This document shows positions 49,401 through 64,000 of a stretch of DNA of 64,000 bases, piece by piece (position 1 is the first letter of the stretch; each line of letters opens with the position of its first letter). The notes under the pieces were generated by a model. It saw nothing but the letters and a program-made list of their open reading frames with translations, was not told where the DNA came from and searched no databases. Position numbers and translations under genes: made by a program. Source of the DNA: Vitis vinifera. Lineage: Eukaryota; Streptophyta; Magnoliopsida; Vitales; Vitaceae. The stretch covers positions 24,119,001-24,183,000 of the forward strand of contig NC_081817.1 in NCBI RefSeq assembly GCF_030704535.1. The letters run 5' to 3'.

Positions 49401-49717
49401 TGCAGAGCTTATCTGATGCTTACAACAGTCTAGAACAGGCCAATTACCATCTGGAAAAGGAGGTGAAAGCTTTAAAGAGTGGAGGGGCCACCCCAAGTCC
49501 TGATATTGATGCAATAAAGGCAGAGGCAAGGGAAGAAGCCCAGAAGGAGAGTGAAGCAGAGTTGAATGATTTACTTGTGTGCCTTGGGCAAGAGCAGAGC
49601 AAAGTGGAGAAGCTGAGTGCAAGGTTGCTGGAGTTAGGAGAGGATGTAGACAAACTGCTTGAGGGGATTGGTGATGATATGGGGCTACCTGAAGATAGTG
49701 AAGACGAAGAAGACTGA
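37405..49717 (+). CDS. GC6: p115/Uso1-like vesicle tethering factor (golgin candidate 6 / MAG4 class)
   Basis: Peripheral Golgi tether that helps capture ER-derived COPII vesicles at cis-Golgi membranes. Nineteen coding exons: 37405-37428, 38614-38666, 38903-39030, 39116-39168, 39821-39967, 40060-40133, 40228-40297, 40613-40666, 40782-40877, 43928-43978, 44050-44136, 44264-44380, 44463-44534, 45125-45310, 45491-45594, 45776-45824, 46263-46328, 47367-48131, 49166-49717. All joins keep frame and give 915 aa, essentially the Arabidopsis GC6 length. The protein starts MDLVSGYKGMVGLVFGN; residues to about 690 form the helical armadillo-like Uso1/p115 head (for example MGFPILMGVLKEERDDVEMV, AVRCAALQCIGDLIAGYPKN). 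The C-terminal part is a coiled coil (VQVETLRRDLQEASQRLEML) ending in an acidic tail, GLPEDSEDEED, as in p115. Intron 9 (3050 bp) is filled by transposable elements; the coding sequence shows no lesion. Confidence 0.95.
38071..38395. repeat. Tandem duplication, 162-bp unit, in golgin intron 1
   Basis: GGTTTTGCAT followed by C(C/G)AGTGTCCACATGTACT begins at 38071 and 38233. Both copies continue with AAATTCAG, TCAACC, CTTAAC.TGCA.ACATTG, TTGTAGAA, GAAGAATTC and end at GAGTTTACTTGTC-ATGATATAGTTC. Non-coding. Confidence 0.9.
41140..41255. mobile_element. Fragment resembling a hAT terminus
   Basis: The right part, reverse-complemented, reads CATGGTTTTAAAAACTGGACC and is followed by CAGACCGACTGGTCC, close to the CAATGTTTTAAAAACCGGACCGG-type end of the 15377-19960 element. 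CCGGT/GGTTCG phrases lie further in (41152-41170). The opposite terminus is not recognised, so this may be a truncated copy or a small deletion derivative. Confidence 0.45.
41266..43570 (-). pseudogene. Decayed L1-type LINE (reverse transcriptase and C-terminal region) in golgin intron 9
   Basis: Read on the minus strand from high to low coordinates: MCKVDIEKAYDHVN (about 43480-43530), the conserved RT block A; then LISIGMVNNMVELT and RRVGELPTTYLGFPLGAS (about 42980-43085), typical after the RT active site; then RRVKFWNDRQCG (about 42430) and KEESIDYIFLHC-like remnants (about 41700) of the C-terminal zinc-knuckle region. Many stops and shifts interrupt it, and it is split by the TRIM at 41728-41997. 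It lies antisense to the host gene between exons 9 and 10. Confidence 0.8.
41728..41997 (+). mobile_element. TRIM (terminal-repeat retrotransposon in miniature), 270 bp
   Basis: Two terminal direct repeats of exactly 75 bp each, 41728-41802 (starts TGTTAGAGTGTATGATATCC, ends TTCAATA) and 41923-41997 (starts TATTAGAGTGCATTATATG, ends TTCAACA), share CAAGCTTAAGCTTT/TATAAGCTTAAGCTTTA. Right after the first lies TGATATTAGAGCC, a mutated tRNA-Met primer-binding site (consensus TGGTATCAGAGC). A purine-rich GTGAGGGAGGG directly precedes the second. There is no coding sequence. It is inserted in the LINE relic. Its target duplication is not evident. Confidence 0.8.
43690..43875 (+). mobile_element. 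Possible LINE 3' tail, plus orientation
   Basis: Contains TTTGTATACTTCCCATATTG and ends TATCCAAAAAAACAAAAAAAG, similar in layout to plant L1 3' ends, including the one at 29530-29651, but in the opposite orientation to the LINE body next to it. No target duplication was found, so it may be a separate, diverged insertion. Confidence 0.35.
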
Positions 49718-51621
49718 TGATACTTTTTCTTGTGAGTTTTTCTATGTTTAAAGTTAGTCTTTTCCTAGCAAGGGCTGGTTGTGTTGACTGCTCCTTTGTA
49801 CATTTCTTGGTGAATTGTACAGTCTATTGGTATTGCTAATGATGGTGAAACACTGGGGACAATATAATCATCTGCTGAAGGTGGGCTTATATTTATTATT
49901 CCTTGAGACCTTCCTGGATCATTTATGTTAATGTTTGCTTTGACTACCCTTACCTGTCTGTGAATACGAGTGGTTATCCAAGTTCAGACAAAAAACAATG
50001 GTGTGGGGAAACCGGTAAATGACTCTTGTAATCTTGTTGGGCTCTCCAGATTTTATGCTCTAGTGTAGATTTTATGCTAGTGATGAAGTGTCATAAATTC
50101 TTAAAATCATTCATCAAAAATAGCGTATCCTGCTTTCTGAAAACATCCGTCAAGAACTTTGAGATCCCAAAGAAGGGTAAAAATATTTTTCCCTATTCTT
50201 TTCCTTGGCCTAGTAAAGTGGAATTGTGAAACAAACATCAGTACATTTTACCCTCCCATCTCCGCCTATATATTGAAGTGTCTGTTTCCTCGAATGAAAA
50301 ATAAATTTCAAGACTTGAATAGCTTTTCTCTACTGTCCATACTACCCTCTCTTCTCAGGAAAAAGATACCAACATTTACAACAGCAGACTCCAGCAGGCT
50401 CGCAAGAACTTAGGTGTGGGAACATTTAGATTATTTTTAGTGGCCTTTAAGAGTTTTGAACCTGATTATTGTGGATTATGCTACCTTCACCCCTATTTAC
50501 TCTCAGGTTATGAATGCTAACCTTTAATTTTAATTTGAAAAGAGGTTTGAGGAAATTCTTTGAAGGATGATTGACACCATGCAACACAAGACCCATACAG
50601 GACTTGCCACTATTTCCTACACGCATAATATGTTTCTCAGGTTTTAACGAGCATGTTATATTTTTAAAAAATTCTGCTAAATATCAAATTAGTGTAAAAA
50701 AAAGAGAAAAATAAGCAAAAAGTATAAGCAATGGAAATGACCCATAACTTCCTTTGTGACTTAAGAGAACAAAGGTTGGCTGTATACAGAACTCTGGGTT
50801 GTTTGGGTTTGGTATATCTTATGCTAAATGGATGTCTGTCTAAGACCTCAAGTCCAAAAAAGTGAACTTGACTCCAAACCATAAATTCAGGGGTACAGAG
50901 ACGAGCAAAACAATCTTTATCTCTGTGTGAAACAAAGCAAACAATGAATGTATCACCCATATGAATTCATTTTCCTACGTCAGAACGCTAATATGGATTA
51001 AGAGTGTTGGAGAAATTCTAGGTGTATGTGTGCAAGCACATGGAACTCACCTGCTGGCATGCTTAAGTATCCATTTTCCATCAACCACATCATTTAGATG
51101 TACTTTCTAGAGGCCATCAAATGTTCATCTGTATAGTGCAGCCTGCCTAGGGCCTATCATAGGTTGATCAGGGTTCCAGTCAAGGTCTAATAAAATTTGG
51201 AGTATAGTGTCATGCCTAACTAGCCAGAAGTCTAATTGAATAATGTCATTCCATTGCCATATGTGGTTGACCTTGTTATTCAGTGCTACAAACAATAATA
51301 AACCCTGAAAAGGGCTATGAAATTTTAATATTTTCAAAGCAGGACGCTCAAGAGTTATACGCTCAATCTGCCACATTATACAAGTAACAACCTGGAACCA
51401 TTGCTGGGCCAACCAGAAATTCATACATACATGTGGCATCACCAACTATCAAAATTTAGCTGAACAGAGCTCAACCAAATTAACATTGCAACAAAAAGAG
51501 AGATTGGTTCTGTGGGTTTACATGACCCCACATGTGCAATGCAACAAAAACTAAAATCACAAAACTTCAGTCATCCTTGCCCTTCAAAATAATGTGGGCA
51601 TAAATAAACAAGGGAGCAAAC
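49718..51621. other. Convergent intergenic region (golgin 3' end / UMP synthase 3' end)
   Basis: Both neighbours end here, golgin from the left and UMP synthase from the right, so it holds the two 3' UTRs and a short spacer. No additional gene is supported; the minus frame at 51125-51445 has no recognisable domain. Confidence 0.5.
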
Positions 51622-57427
<5,806 letters not shown>

Positions 57428-59854
57428 CCCTTCACCCTCTTCAATCGCCTGTGAGGAGAAGAAAGACTCATGTTTGGTGTAGCCTTTAAAGCACCGAGGG
57501 CATCCAAATTTTGTGAATATTTTATATATCTATCAAAAATTAAATTATTATTTTATCTGAAAAAAAAATTATTCCAAATTTTTTAAAATAAATATTTAAA
57601 TTATTTTATTTTTTATCAAGAAATGTTATAAAATATAAAAATATTTTCTGTTCTTCATATTTAACTTTGGTTTGTCTCTTTTTAGTTAATTAATTTTTTT
57701 AGCTAAATTGTTAAAAATTAAATATTTGTTCAAATCTTCTCCATAGAAGATAAGAAATTTATTTATTTATATTAATCAATTTAATTCACATCATCATTAA
57801 TATTTTAATAATTAAATATTATATAATTTAATCATTTTATTTCTATAAGTAAAGTTATTGATTGAAGGTTTAGATAAGTTCATAACTTGGACATGTTGAT
57901 GGAATTGACGAATAACCTGAGTCCAACTCGAATTATGAAACAATAAATTCAAACTCAACTCAACCTTTACTTGAGATATTCAATGTAAGCCCAATGCAAT
58001 CTTATTATATAAAATTTGGGTTGAATTCAGATTGATTAAGGTAGACTCAGGTTGGATTAATCGGGTTGTATGATTCAAAATTTATTTATAGTGGATTTAA
58101 TTTAATTTAATTTTTTTTGTATATATTCATATCAAAATTTAGATATTAAATAAAACAAAATTTCAAGATAATAATAAAAAAAAAGTAAAAATAAATTAAC
58201 TTATATATCTTTCTAGAAAATTGAAAAAGCATATAAATATAATTATAACTTGATGCCTATTTTTTAAAATTTTAAAAGAAAATGAATATTATTATATAAA
58301 AATAATAGATATTATAAATATTATAAAAATATTAAATTGGATTAGGTTTGAATCTTGACTAGAGCCCAAACTAAATTAAGATTAGATTGAAAAATTTTAA
58401 CCCAAGTTCAACCCCAATATTAAAAATATTTGTTTAAACCTGTTAAAATATTGGGTTAAGTTAGATCATCTCACCCAAATTCTACCCTTAGGTGAATGTA
58501 TCACATCAATTTAATTTAATCACTTTAAGCTTGTATTAAAGTTTAGTACTTTGAGAAGTATTTTAAATAATATCTATTAAATATTATTTAAAAATCACTT
58601 TTAAGTAATTTTCAAGATTTTTTTAAAGTATTCAAGTCTTTCCAAACCATATTCTACTATAGAGTGTGGGTTCAAAGTGACTTTTATGGCTATCAAAATA
58701 TCCAATGAAAATCATGTTTTAAATAAAAACAAATTTATTAGAAATTATATTTTGAAATTTCGAATTTAACATAGTGGATTAATTGCTTTGTTTGGAAATT
58801 GTATTTTAAAATTAGAACTTTAATATAAAAATAATGTTTTAAAAACAATATTTGAAAATTTTGATTTTTAATTTGAATTTTTTTTAATTATGATTTAAAA
58901 TTAATTAAAAAAAAGATTTTTAATTAAAATCTTGTATGGTGAAGGGGAATTTGAAGCAACATTCTTCACGAGTATAAAAAAGTGTCTTTGAGATAATGAT
59001 AAGATAATATTGCAATTGAGTGATGATGACAGCCACTTGCTAGTGAAAGCAAAAGTCGCCCCCAACTTTCCTTTCTTTTACTTTTAGGGTATTCGCTAAC
59101 AAAGTCATTGTTATCTGCTATCCACTTTCAAGGGTAAGGCTTTCTAGAGGCCACTTCCATGGAGGATTGCATTTTCTTTTGAGTTTTACTCATATTTACT
59201 TAGTCAACATTTCATACATTTTTCTTTAAATATTCTATATAAAATGGAAAACTCTATAAATTTTAGTTTAAAATTTATTATTTTTTAAAAATAGTTTAAA
59301 ACAAATTAAAGTATTAAAAAAATGTATTACCTAAATCTTAAAAAAAATTAAATATAATTTTTAAAGTCATAAGATGAGTTACAATAAGAGTTATTATATA
59401 TTATATAGAATTTATTATTATTTTTATTTTAAAAATAGAAAATAAGAAATATATCGGGTTTTTATTATATTTGTGAGGATAAGTGTGTTTATTTAATTTT
59501 TCAAAAAGAGAAAAACGAAAACTGAAGTTCAAGGAAATGTCATTAGGAAAATTGTGTTTCATTCACTTAGAAAAAAAGATTAAAATTTTTATAAAAATAA
59601 TTCAAATTTTATGTAGTCATCAGTAAAATGTAATATTTAAGATGATCAAATATAGTAGCTATTTCTTTAAAATATTATGTCTGTAATAACTTTGATAGAA
59701 AAACGGACAAAATCTTAATTATTTTTACACACATATGAATTTTGAATTTTATAAACTTAATTTCTTAATAATGATTTTTCTAAAATAAGTGTGACTTTGA
59801 TGATGGCTTTTGACCATGTAGTTGACACTATGTGCAAAGCAAATAATACAAAGA
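57428..59854. other. UMPS upstream region and AT-rich intergenic DNA
   Basis: The first about 100 bp upstream of 57427 should hold the UMPS 5' leader. Beyond about 57530 the sequence is very AT-rich. A patch at about 57880-58490 repeats GGGTTGAATTCAGA, CAGGTTGGATTAATCGGGTT and ATTGGGTTAAGTTAGATCA-type phrases, suggesting an eroded dispersed repeat. No gene seen. Confidence 0.45.
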
Positions 59855-59985
59855 TGTAGGCAATGTTGAGACAGAGTTCCTCCTTTCTCCTTAAGAACAC
59901 CTGTGTCTTAGGATTTCAACCAATGGGTGTTGCATGTCACCCTTCCCTTCAGCAAAAAGAAGCAGAGCTTAGGAAGGGCAAACCA
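59855..59985 (-). pseudogene. Relic of an NLR 3' end
   Basis: On the minus strand a short stretch reads FLRRKEELCLNIAYI, matching the conserved NLR tail (compare RCLKEKGEYWPNIAHI at the end of the intact gene). The plus-strand sequence after it (GGATTTCAACCAATGGGTGTTGC, CCTTCAGCAAAAAGAAGCAG) is similar to 63220-63355. Only a few dozen bases of coding relic remain. Confidence 0.5.
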
Positions 59986-60213
59986 GTATGTGAATGGGTT
60001 CTCGATGTGATTAGGAAATTTTGAATTTCATCGTCTTTCCTTTCTTCCTACATGTGGTGAAGAAACTTACACATTCGCTATATTTATGAGAAGACATCGT
60101 AATGGTCAATTCTTACATAGAATTTGGGCTTCTTAAGCTGTGGTCTGGGCTGTACATAGAATTTTCCCACAAGGTCATGTGGTTGAATGGCTTTCTGCTT
60201 CTGTTTCTTTTCT

Positions 60214-60480
60214 TCAACCCACAAAATTAGTGCATTTCAATCTCCAGGTATTGTACTTCAATTGATGGATATGCTCCCCATCTAATTCAATGCAGGGGAT
60301 GTGGGCAATATTGGTCCAATGTTCTCTTTTGTCCTTTAAGCATCTTTCTTTTGGCATAGGATGATCATTGCTTTCCAGTCTTTCAAGTGTTGCCGGCAGC
60401 AGCCCTAAGGATCGAAGGCTGGGGCAGTATGAGATATTTAGAACGAGGTTTTGGAGAGCCAGGGAGGCTCGGGATTCCAT
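60214..60480 (-). pseudogene. C-terminal fragment of a CC-NB-LRR gene
   Basis: Minus-strand reading contains LRR-like LVLNISYCPSLRSLGLLPAT, then KERCLKDKREHWTNIAHIPC and IELDGEHIHQ, closely matching the last residues of the intact NLR (KERCLKEKGEYWPNIAHIPC, IQIDGSYIH). It has a short extension to a stop at 60214-60216. No upstream NB or LRR sequence is found; a solo LTR sits 28 bp upstream of it. Treat as a gene fragment, not an expressed resistance gene. Confidence 0.8.
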
Positions 60481-60507
60481 TCCACTGATTGTAATTTACA
60501 TATTTTA

Positions 60508-61002
60508 TGTTACAATACCACACTGCACACACTGGTTAGTTCATAAGAAAATAAAAGAAAACTGGAAAAAAAAAAACAGAGAATTAAGGAAGAAGATTAG
60601 ACCGAGTCTTGTGGAAAACACAATCTCCTTAAAACAGATTCGCCTTCTCCACAGGTGCTTTGAGAATCGCAAGGCGTCTGTCTCCCAAGATAAAACGATC
60701 TTCGAATGGCAGCAACAGCACTCTGCAGCCACTCCGGCGAACTGGAAATTGTTCAACTCTATCACGGACACGGAATGAAGGAACTCTTAAACACTCTGAC
60801 AATACTCCAAAGTTTTTCTCTTTCTGTACTTATGAAAGAAAGTCTACCACTATTTATAGACTTCAAGGAGGGAAGAATACAGACAGGTTCAGAAAGCCAA
60901 ACTGAATTTGGCTTCTTGAGACTTTTAAAAATTTTGGAAAAAATGATGAATTTATTTAATTCAAGGGATTTACTTAATTTCATTCATCCCCTTTTTCCAA
61001 CA
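60508..61002 (-). mobile_element. Solo LTR (Copia-like), 495 bp, 5-bp target duplication
   Basis: Plus strand runs from TGTTACAATACC to TTTTTCCAACA, so the minus-strand LTR starts TGTTGGAAAAAGGGG and ends TTGTAACA (TG...CA). TTTTA occurs on each side (60503-60507 and 61003-61007). On the minus strand a TATA box lies in GTCTATAAATAGTGG (about 60850), followed by leader-like sequence. No partner LTR or internal region, implying LTR-LTR recombination. Confidence 0.75.
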
Positions 61003-61437
61003 TTTTAATTACAAAATTTGTTTGAAGTACAATATTGTACAAAGTAAATGTGAAAAAAAAAGCCTTAAAAAACATATTAAGTGATTTCTACCAAAAGAAA
61101 AAGAAAAAATATTAAAAAAAGAAAGAAGAGGTTTTCATGCTTTATTTTATTATATAACATATGAAAGAAATCAAATAAAATTAAAATTAGTTAAGAATTT
61201 ATATATTTTTAAATTATTTAATCTTTATATATGAAAATTAAAACAAGTTAAATGAGTTGAAGTAGCGTTTTTATTTTTATTTTATTTTATTTTAAATGAG
61301 TGGAAGTCAAATAGAGCCTAAAAGTTTAAGAATACCAAGAGCTAATATGAGAGGTGGAATTGACTAATTCAAAATTATTTTGGCTTGATTGATTTGTTTA
61401 TTTGGGGAAGTTTCTTCCTCTATAGAATTCGCCTATA

Positions 61438-61775
61438 AACTTTTTCAGATTTCTACGAGTTCATGGCAATTCAAGCACATTCATACCATTCCCTTCATTT
61501 TGCAAATAATCAAAATCACTTCTTCATTCCACCATTAACTCTTCAATGTTCTCCTTTCTCTTGAAATTAATATCCATAATACCTCTAATATTTTCTATAA
61601 CCTTGAAAGAGCAGATATCCTCAAAGCAACTATGAGCTTTTTTAGATTTCTATGAGGTCGTAGTAACTCAAGCTCATTCATATCAGTCCCTTCATTTTGC
61701 AAATCTTCAAAATCACTTTGTCATTCCATCATTAACTCTTCAATGTTCTCCTTTCTCTTTAAATTAGCATCCATC
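61438..61775. repeat. Tandem duplication with exact 197-bp offset
   Basis: AGATTTCTA(C/T)GAG at 61447 and 61644, CCCTTCATTTTGCAAAT, TCAAAATCACTT and CCATTAACTCTTCAATGTTC all recur 197 bp later without indels. Frames through it are not conserved coding sequence. Possibly non-coding remnants of a larger element. Confidence 0.85.
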
Positions 61776-63200
61776 AATCAGATATCGTCTACTTTATTAA
61801 AATATTTAGGCTCCATTTCCTGCATGACGTTCCAAGGAGCCTAGGGATTCCATCATCCAGATTCCAAGAGAGGTGAGAGATGTAAGAAGAAGACACTCAT
61901 CATTTGAAAGGAAACCATTTATGAGAGAACATCTCAAATACGCAATGACGAAATAAGCTTGGGACTTATGTGTTAACACAAAAAGTATTTTATTTCATTT
62001 TTTATACATTATTTTCTCTCACTAGCATAAGTAACTTAAGCAACACTAAAAAGATAGCTAGATTTTGGGTTAAGCTTCCAATTGTGTTGATTGCGGGAGT
62101 TGAAGTTCTGGTTGCACCTAGACATGTACGTTTATGGTTTCATTTTAAGTTGTTTCATCACCCCCTCATCCTCTAAGACAGAAAACATTTGTGAAAGTAA
62201 TGAAATTAAAGGTACACCAAGATTTACGTGGAAAACCCTCCAATGATGAGGGAAAAACCACGGGCCGATATAGAAATAATCCACTATGGTAAAAAGGAAA
62301 TTACAATATTCTCACAAATTTCTTTTTAAAAAGAAAGGAAAAAAAGCTTGAGGTATTACAACTTGTAAGGAAATAAAAATGTTCAAATCACCATACTAGA
62401 AAACCAAATCCTGCAAAAACATCTGCTGCTTATGTCTAAGGAGAAAACAAACTTCACATTTCTTACATTCTACACTAAGCACCGAAACCAAAGACGGTTG
62501 ATTTTGCTTGAGCCACTACAATTGTAAAAGCACAACATTGACGTCCTTAAGTTCAGTTCTTCTTGGAGAGCCATAAGCGTCAAAATTCCTTTCATTTTTA
62601 TGCCATCAACTAGCAAAAACGTCATTGTATGGCAAATCCATCAAGCTTCCACCACCTACCACCTTATATTCAGGAAGCACCAAAAAAAAGGAAAAAAAGG
62701 TTAGCCCAACTGAATAGAATTTGTCTAACCCAAGCATTGCAAATGTGATAATTGCCCCAAATGTGAAATACCCCTCCACAGTCACATATACACAAACAAT
62801 GAACTATAAAAGTGCTCATTGAAATTCTAATTAAGAAGCACTTGAGCTGGTGGTAGAAATACAATGGCATGAAAATTATGACTTACACAACAAAGAAACC
62901 TATAAATTCTACTCAACAAACAGAAAGGAAAACCATCAACTATGATCGAGTCAATAACATACTGTCATACTTTTGTTAGGAAATTAGTTTGCCACTGCAT
63001 TATTTTTCTCCCTCCTACATGTAGAAAAGAAGTTTCTATTAATTATAGAAGTGAAACCCCATATTTAGACCAAGAAAAAACAGACTTAAGCATCTGTGGT
63101 TAGTCAAGCATACCTAGCTGAAGGAAAGAATGATCTATCTCTCAACTTCTAGAGTAGGAATAACACAATTCAATATAAATTCATATTTCCAATGAGGTCA
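61776..63200. other. Intergenic DNA, no gene recognised
   Basis: A short passage (about 62205-62310: ACACCAAGATTTACGTGGAA, CCACGGGCCGATATAG) has the flavour of a retrotransposon internal region. Nothing else is recognisable; open frames are short and lack known domains. Confidence 0.35.
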
Positions 63201-63375
63201 TGTTGCTGAATGTTGGAGATGTAGGCAATGCTGATCCAAACTTTCTCCTTTCTTCTTTAAGCAATTTTGTCTCACAACAAGAGAATTCTGGATTTCAAGC
63301 ACTAGCTGTTGCATTCAGCTCTTCCTTCAGCAAAAATGACCAAAGCTTAGCACAGCTTGAGATCAATAGCACTTG
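63201..63375 (-). pseudogene. Relic of an NLR 3' end (second copy)
   Basis: On the minus strand TGCTTAAAGAAGAAAGGAG encodes CLKKKGE, and one base later a shifted frame reads WISIAYISN, the NLR tail interrupted by a frameshift. The downstream plus-strand sequence (GGATTTCAAGCACTAGCTGT, CCTTCAGCAAAAATGACC) parallels 59910-59985, so both derive from the same duplicated 3' region. Confidence 0.5.
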
Positions 63376-64000
63376 AAGAAACTTTCAGCAAAAATTAAGC
63401 TTACCTGAAGTTAGAGGAACAAGTAGAATGAATTTTTTATCCGTAAAGGCTTGGTGCACCAGTGCCACTCATAGAGAGGCGTCTCAAGCTTCCCACAATT
63501 GAACCCAAACTAAACAATGGGGCCAAACCCCCTTCCAGAAATTAAAGAACACCTGAACAATCAAGGATCAACCTTGATACTGGATGTAAAAATGGAAAAG
63601 AAAAAATTAATGAACAAAAGTAAATTATTTAAAAATAAATAAAAAAGAAAAATGGAAAAATGTCAAGTTGTGATGAGTTTTGAAATGCACTGTCTTTCTA
63701 CAGGTGCAGAAAAATTAGGGAGTTAAGATTATTATTCTGATGTTAATGGAATTATGGGAGTAGCTTAATAATGGGCTGGTCTCTACTTCCATTTTTGTGA
63801 TTGAAAAATAAAATCTAATTTGAAATTGATTCATGTGTTAAAAACCTAGCTATTTCCTTTTACATAGGATCAGGGATGTGAAAATCTTAGGCCAATCATA
63901 TTTACATGTTAATTTAAATATTTGAGAAATTAAGAAGCCAATACCATTCCTATGGACTAAAACCAGCTTCATCAAATTGTTGGTATAGAAATAAGCAAAT
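63376..64000. other. Window end, no gene recognised
   Basis: AT-rich sequence with only short frames. It could include UTR-like parts of the decayed NLR, but nothing definite is visible. Confidence 0.35.

Noticed and set aside
51125..51445. 106-aa minus-strand frame between golgin and UMPS
   Set aside because: No domain or family match recognised, and it lies in the 3' region of two convergent genes.
60368..61008. Plus-strand frames of 80-136 aa
   Set aside because: They run through the antisense of an NLR fragment and a solo LTR.

Overview
The window is nuclear DNA of a flowering plant: AT-rich intergenic DNA, GT-AG introns that interrupt conserved plant proteins, a CC-NB-LRR resistance gene, and dense hAT, LINE, SINE, TRIM and LTR remnants. 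The gene and repeat style resembles grapevine (Vitis), but that attribution is inferred and was not tested by a search.

Four protein-coding loci are well supported. (1) 2266-6255 (+): an apparently intact, single-exon CC-NB-LRR immune receptor of the RPP13-like-1 type, 1329 aa. (2) 30220-34168 (+): a SINA/SINAT RING E3 ubiquitin ligase, three coding exons, 305 aa, with an inferred long intron in its 5' leader. (3) 37405-49717 (+): a p115/Uso1-type Golgi tether (golgin candidate 6 / MAG4 class), 19 coding exons, 915 aa. (4) 51622-57427 (-): the bifunctional UMP synthase of pyrimidine synthesis (OPRTase plus OMP decarboxylase), six exons, 483 aa. Loci 3 and 4 converge. All splice joins listed keep the reading frame when checked base by base. 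The four genes have unrelated jobs; there is no operon-like or cluster logic apart from the NLR material.

Layout: 1-2265 AT-rich flank; 2266-about 9600 NLR and its downstream region; 10290-13505 LTR-type remnants, including a probable solo LTR; 14100-21835 repeat-derived DNA carrying a complete-ended but broken 4.6 kb hAT transposon (15377-19960); 22023-25770 a MITE-rich AT-rich stretch; 25900-34400 the SINAT locus; 34609-35523 a 915-bp hAT-like MITE; 37100-49720 the golgin, whose intron 9 is packed with nested elements; 51622-57427 UMP synthase with a SINE, a microsatellite and a tandem duplication in its introns; 57430-64000 AT-rich DNA with decayed minus-strand NLR 3' ends, a solo LTR and a tandem repeat.

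I found no evidence of a new multi-gene system. The most informative observations are precise element boundaries with target-site duplications (hAT, two MITEs, solo LTR, SINE, LINE tail), a minimal 270-bp TRIM, and a set of NLR 3' relics facing the intact NLR.
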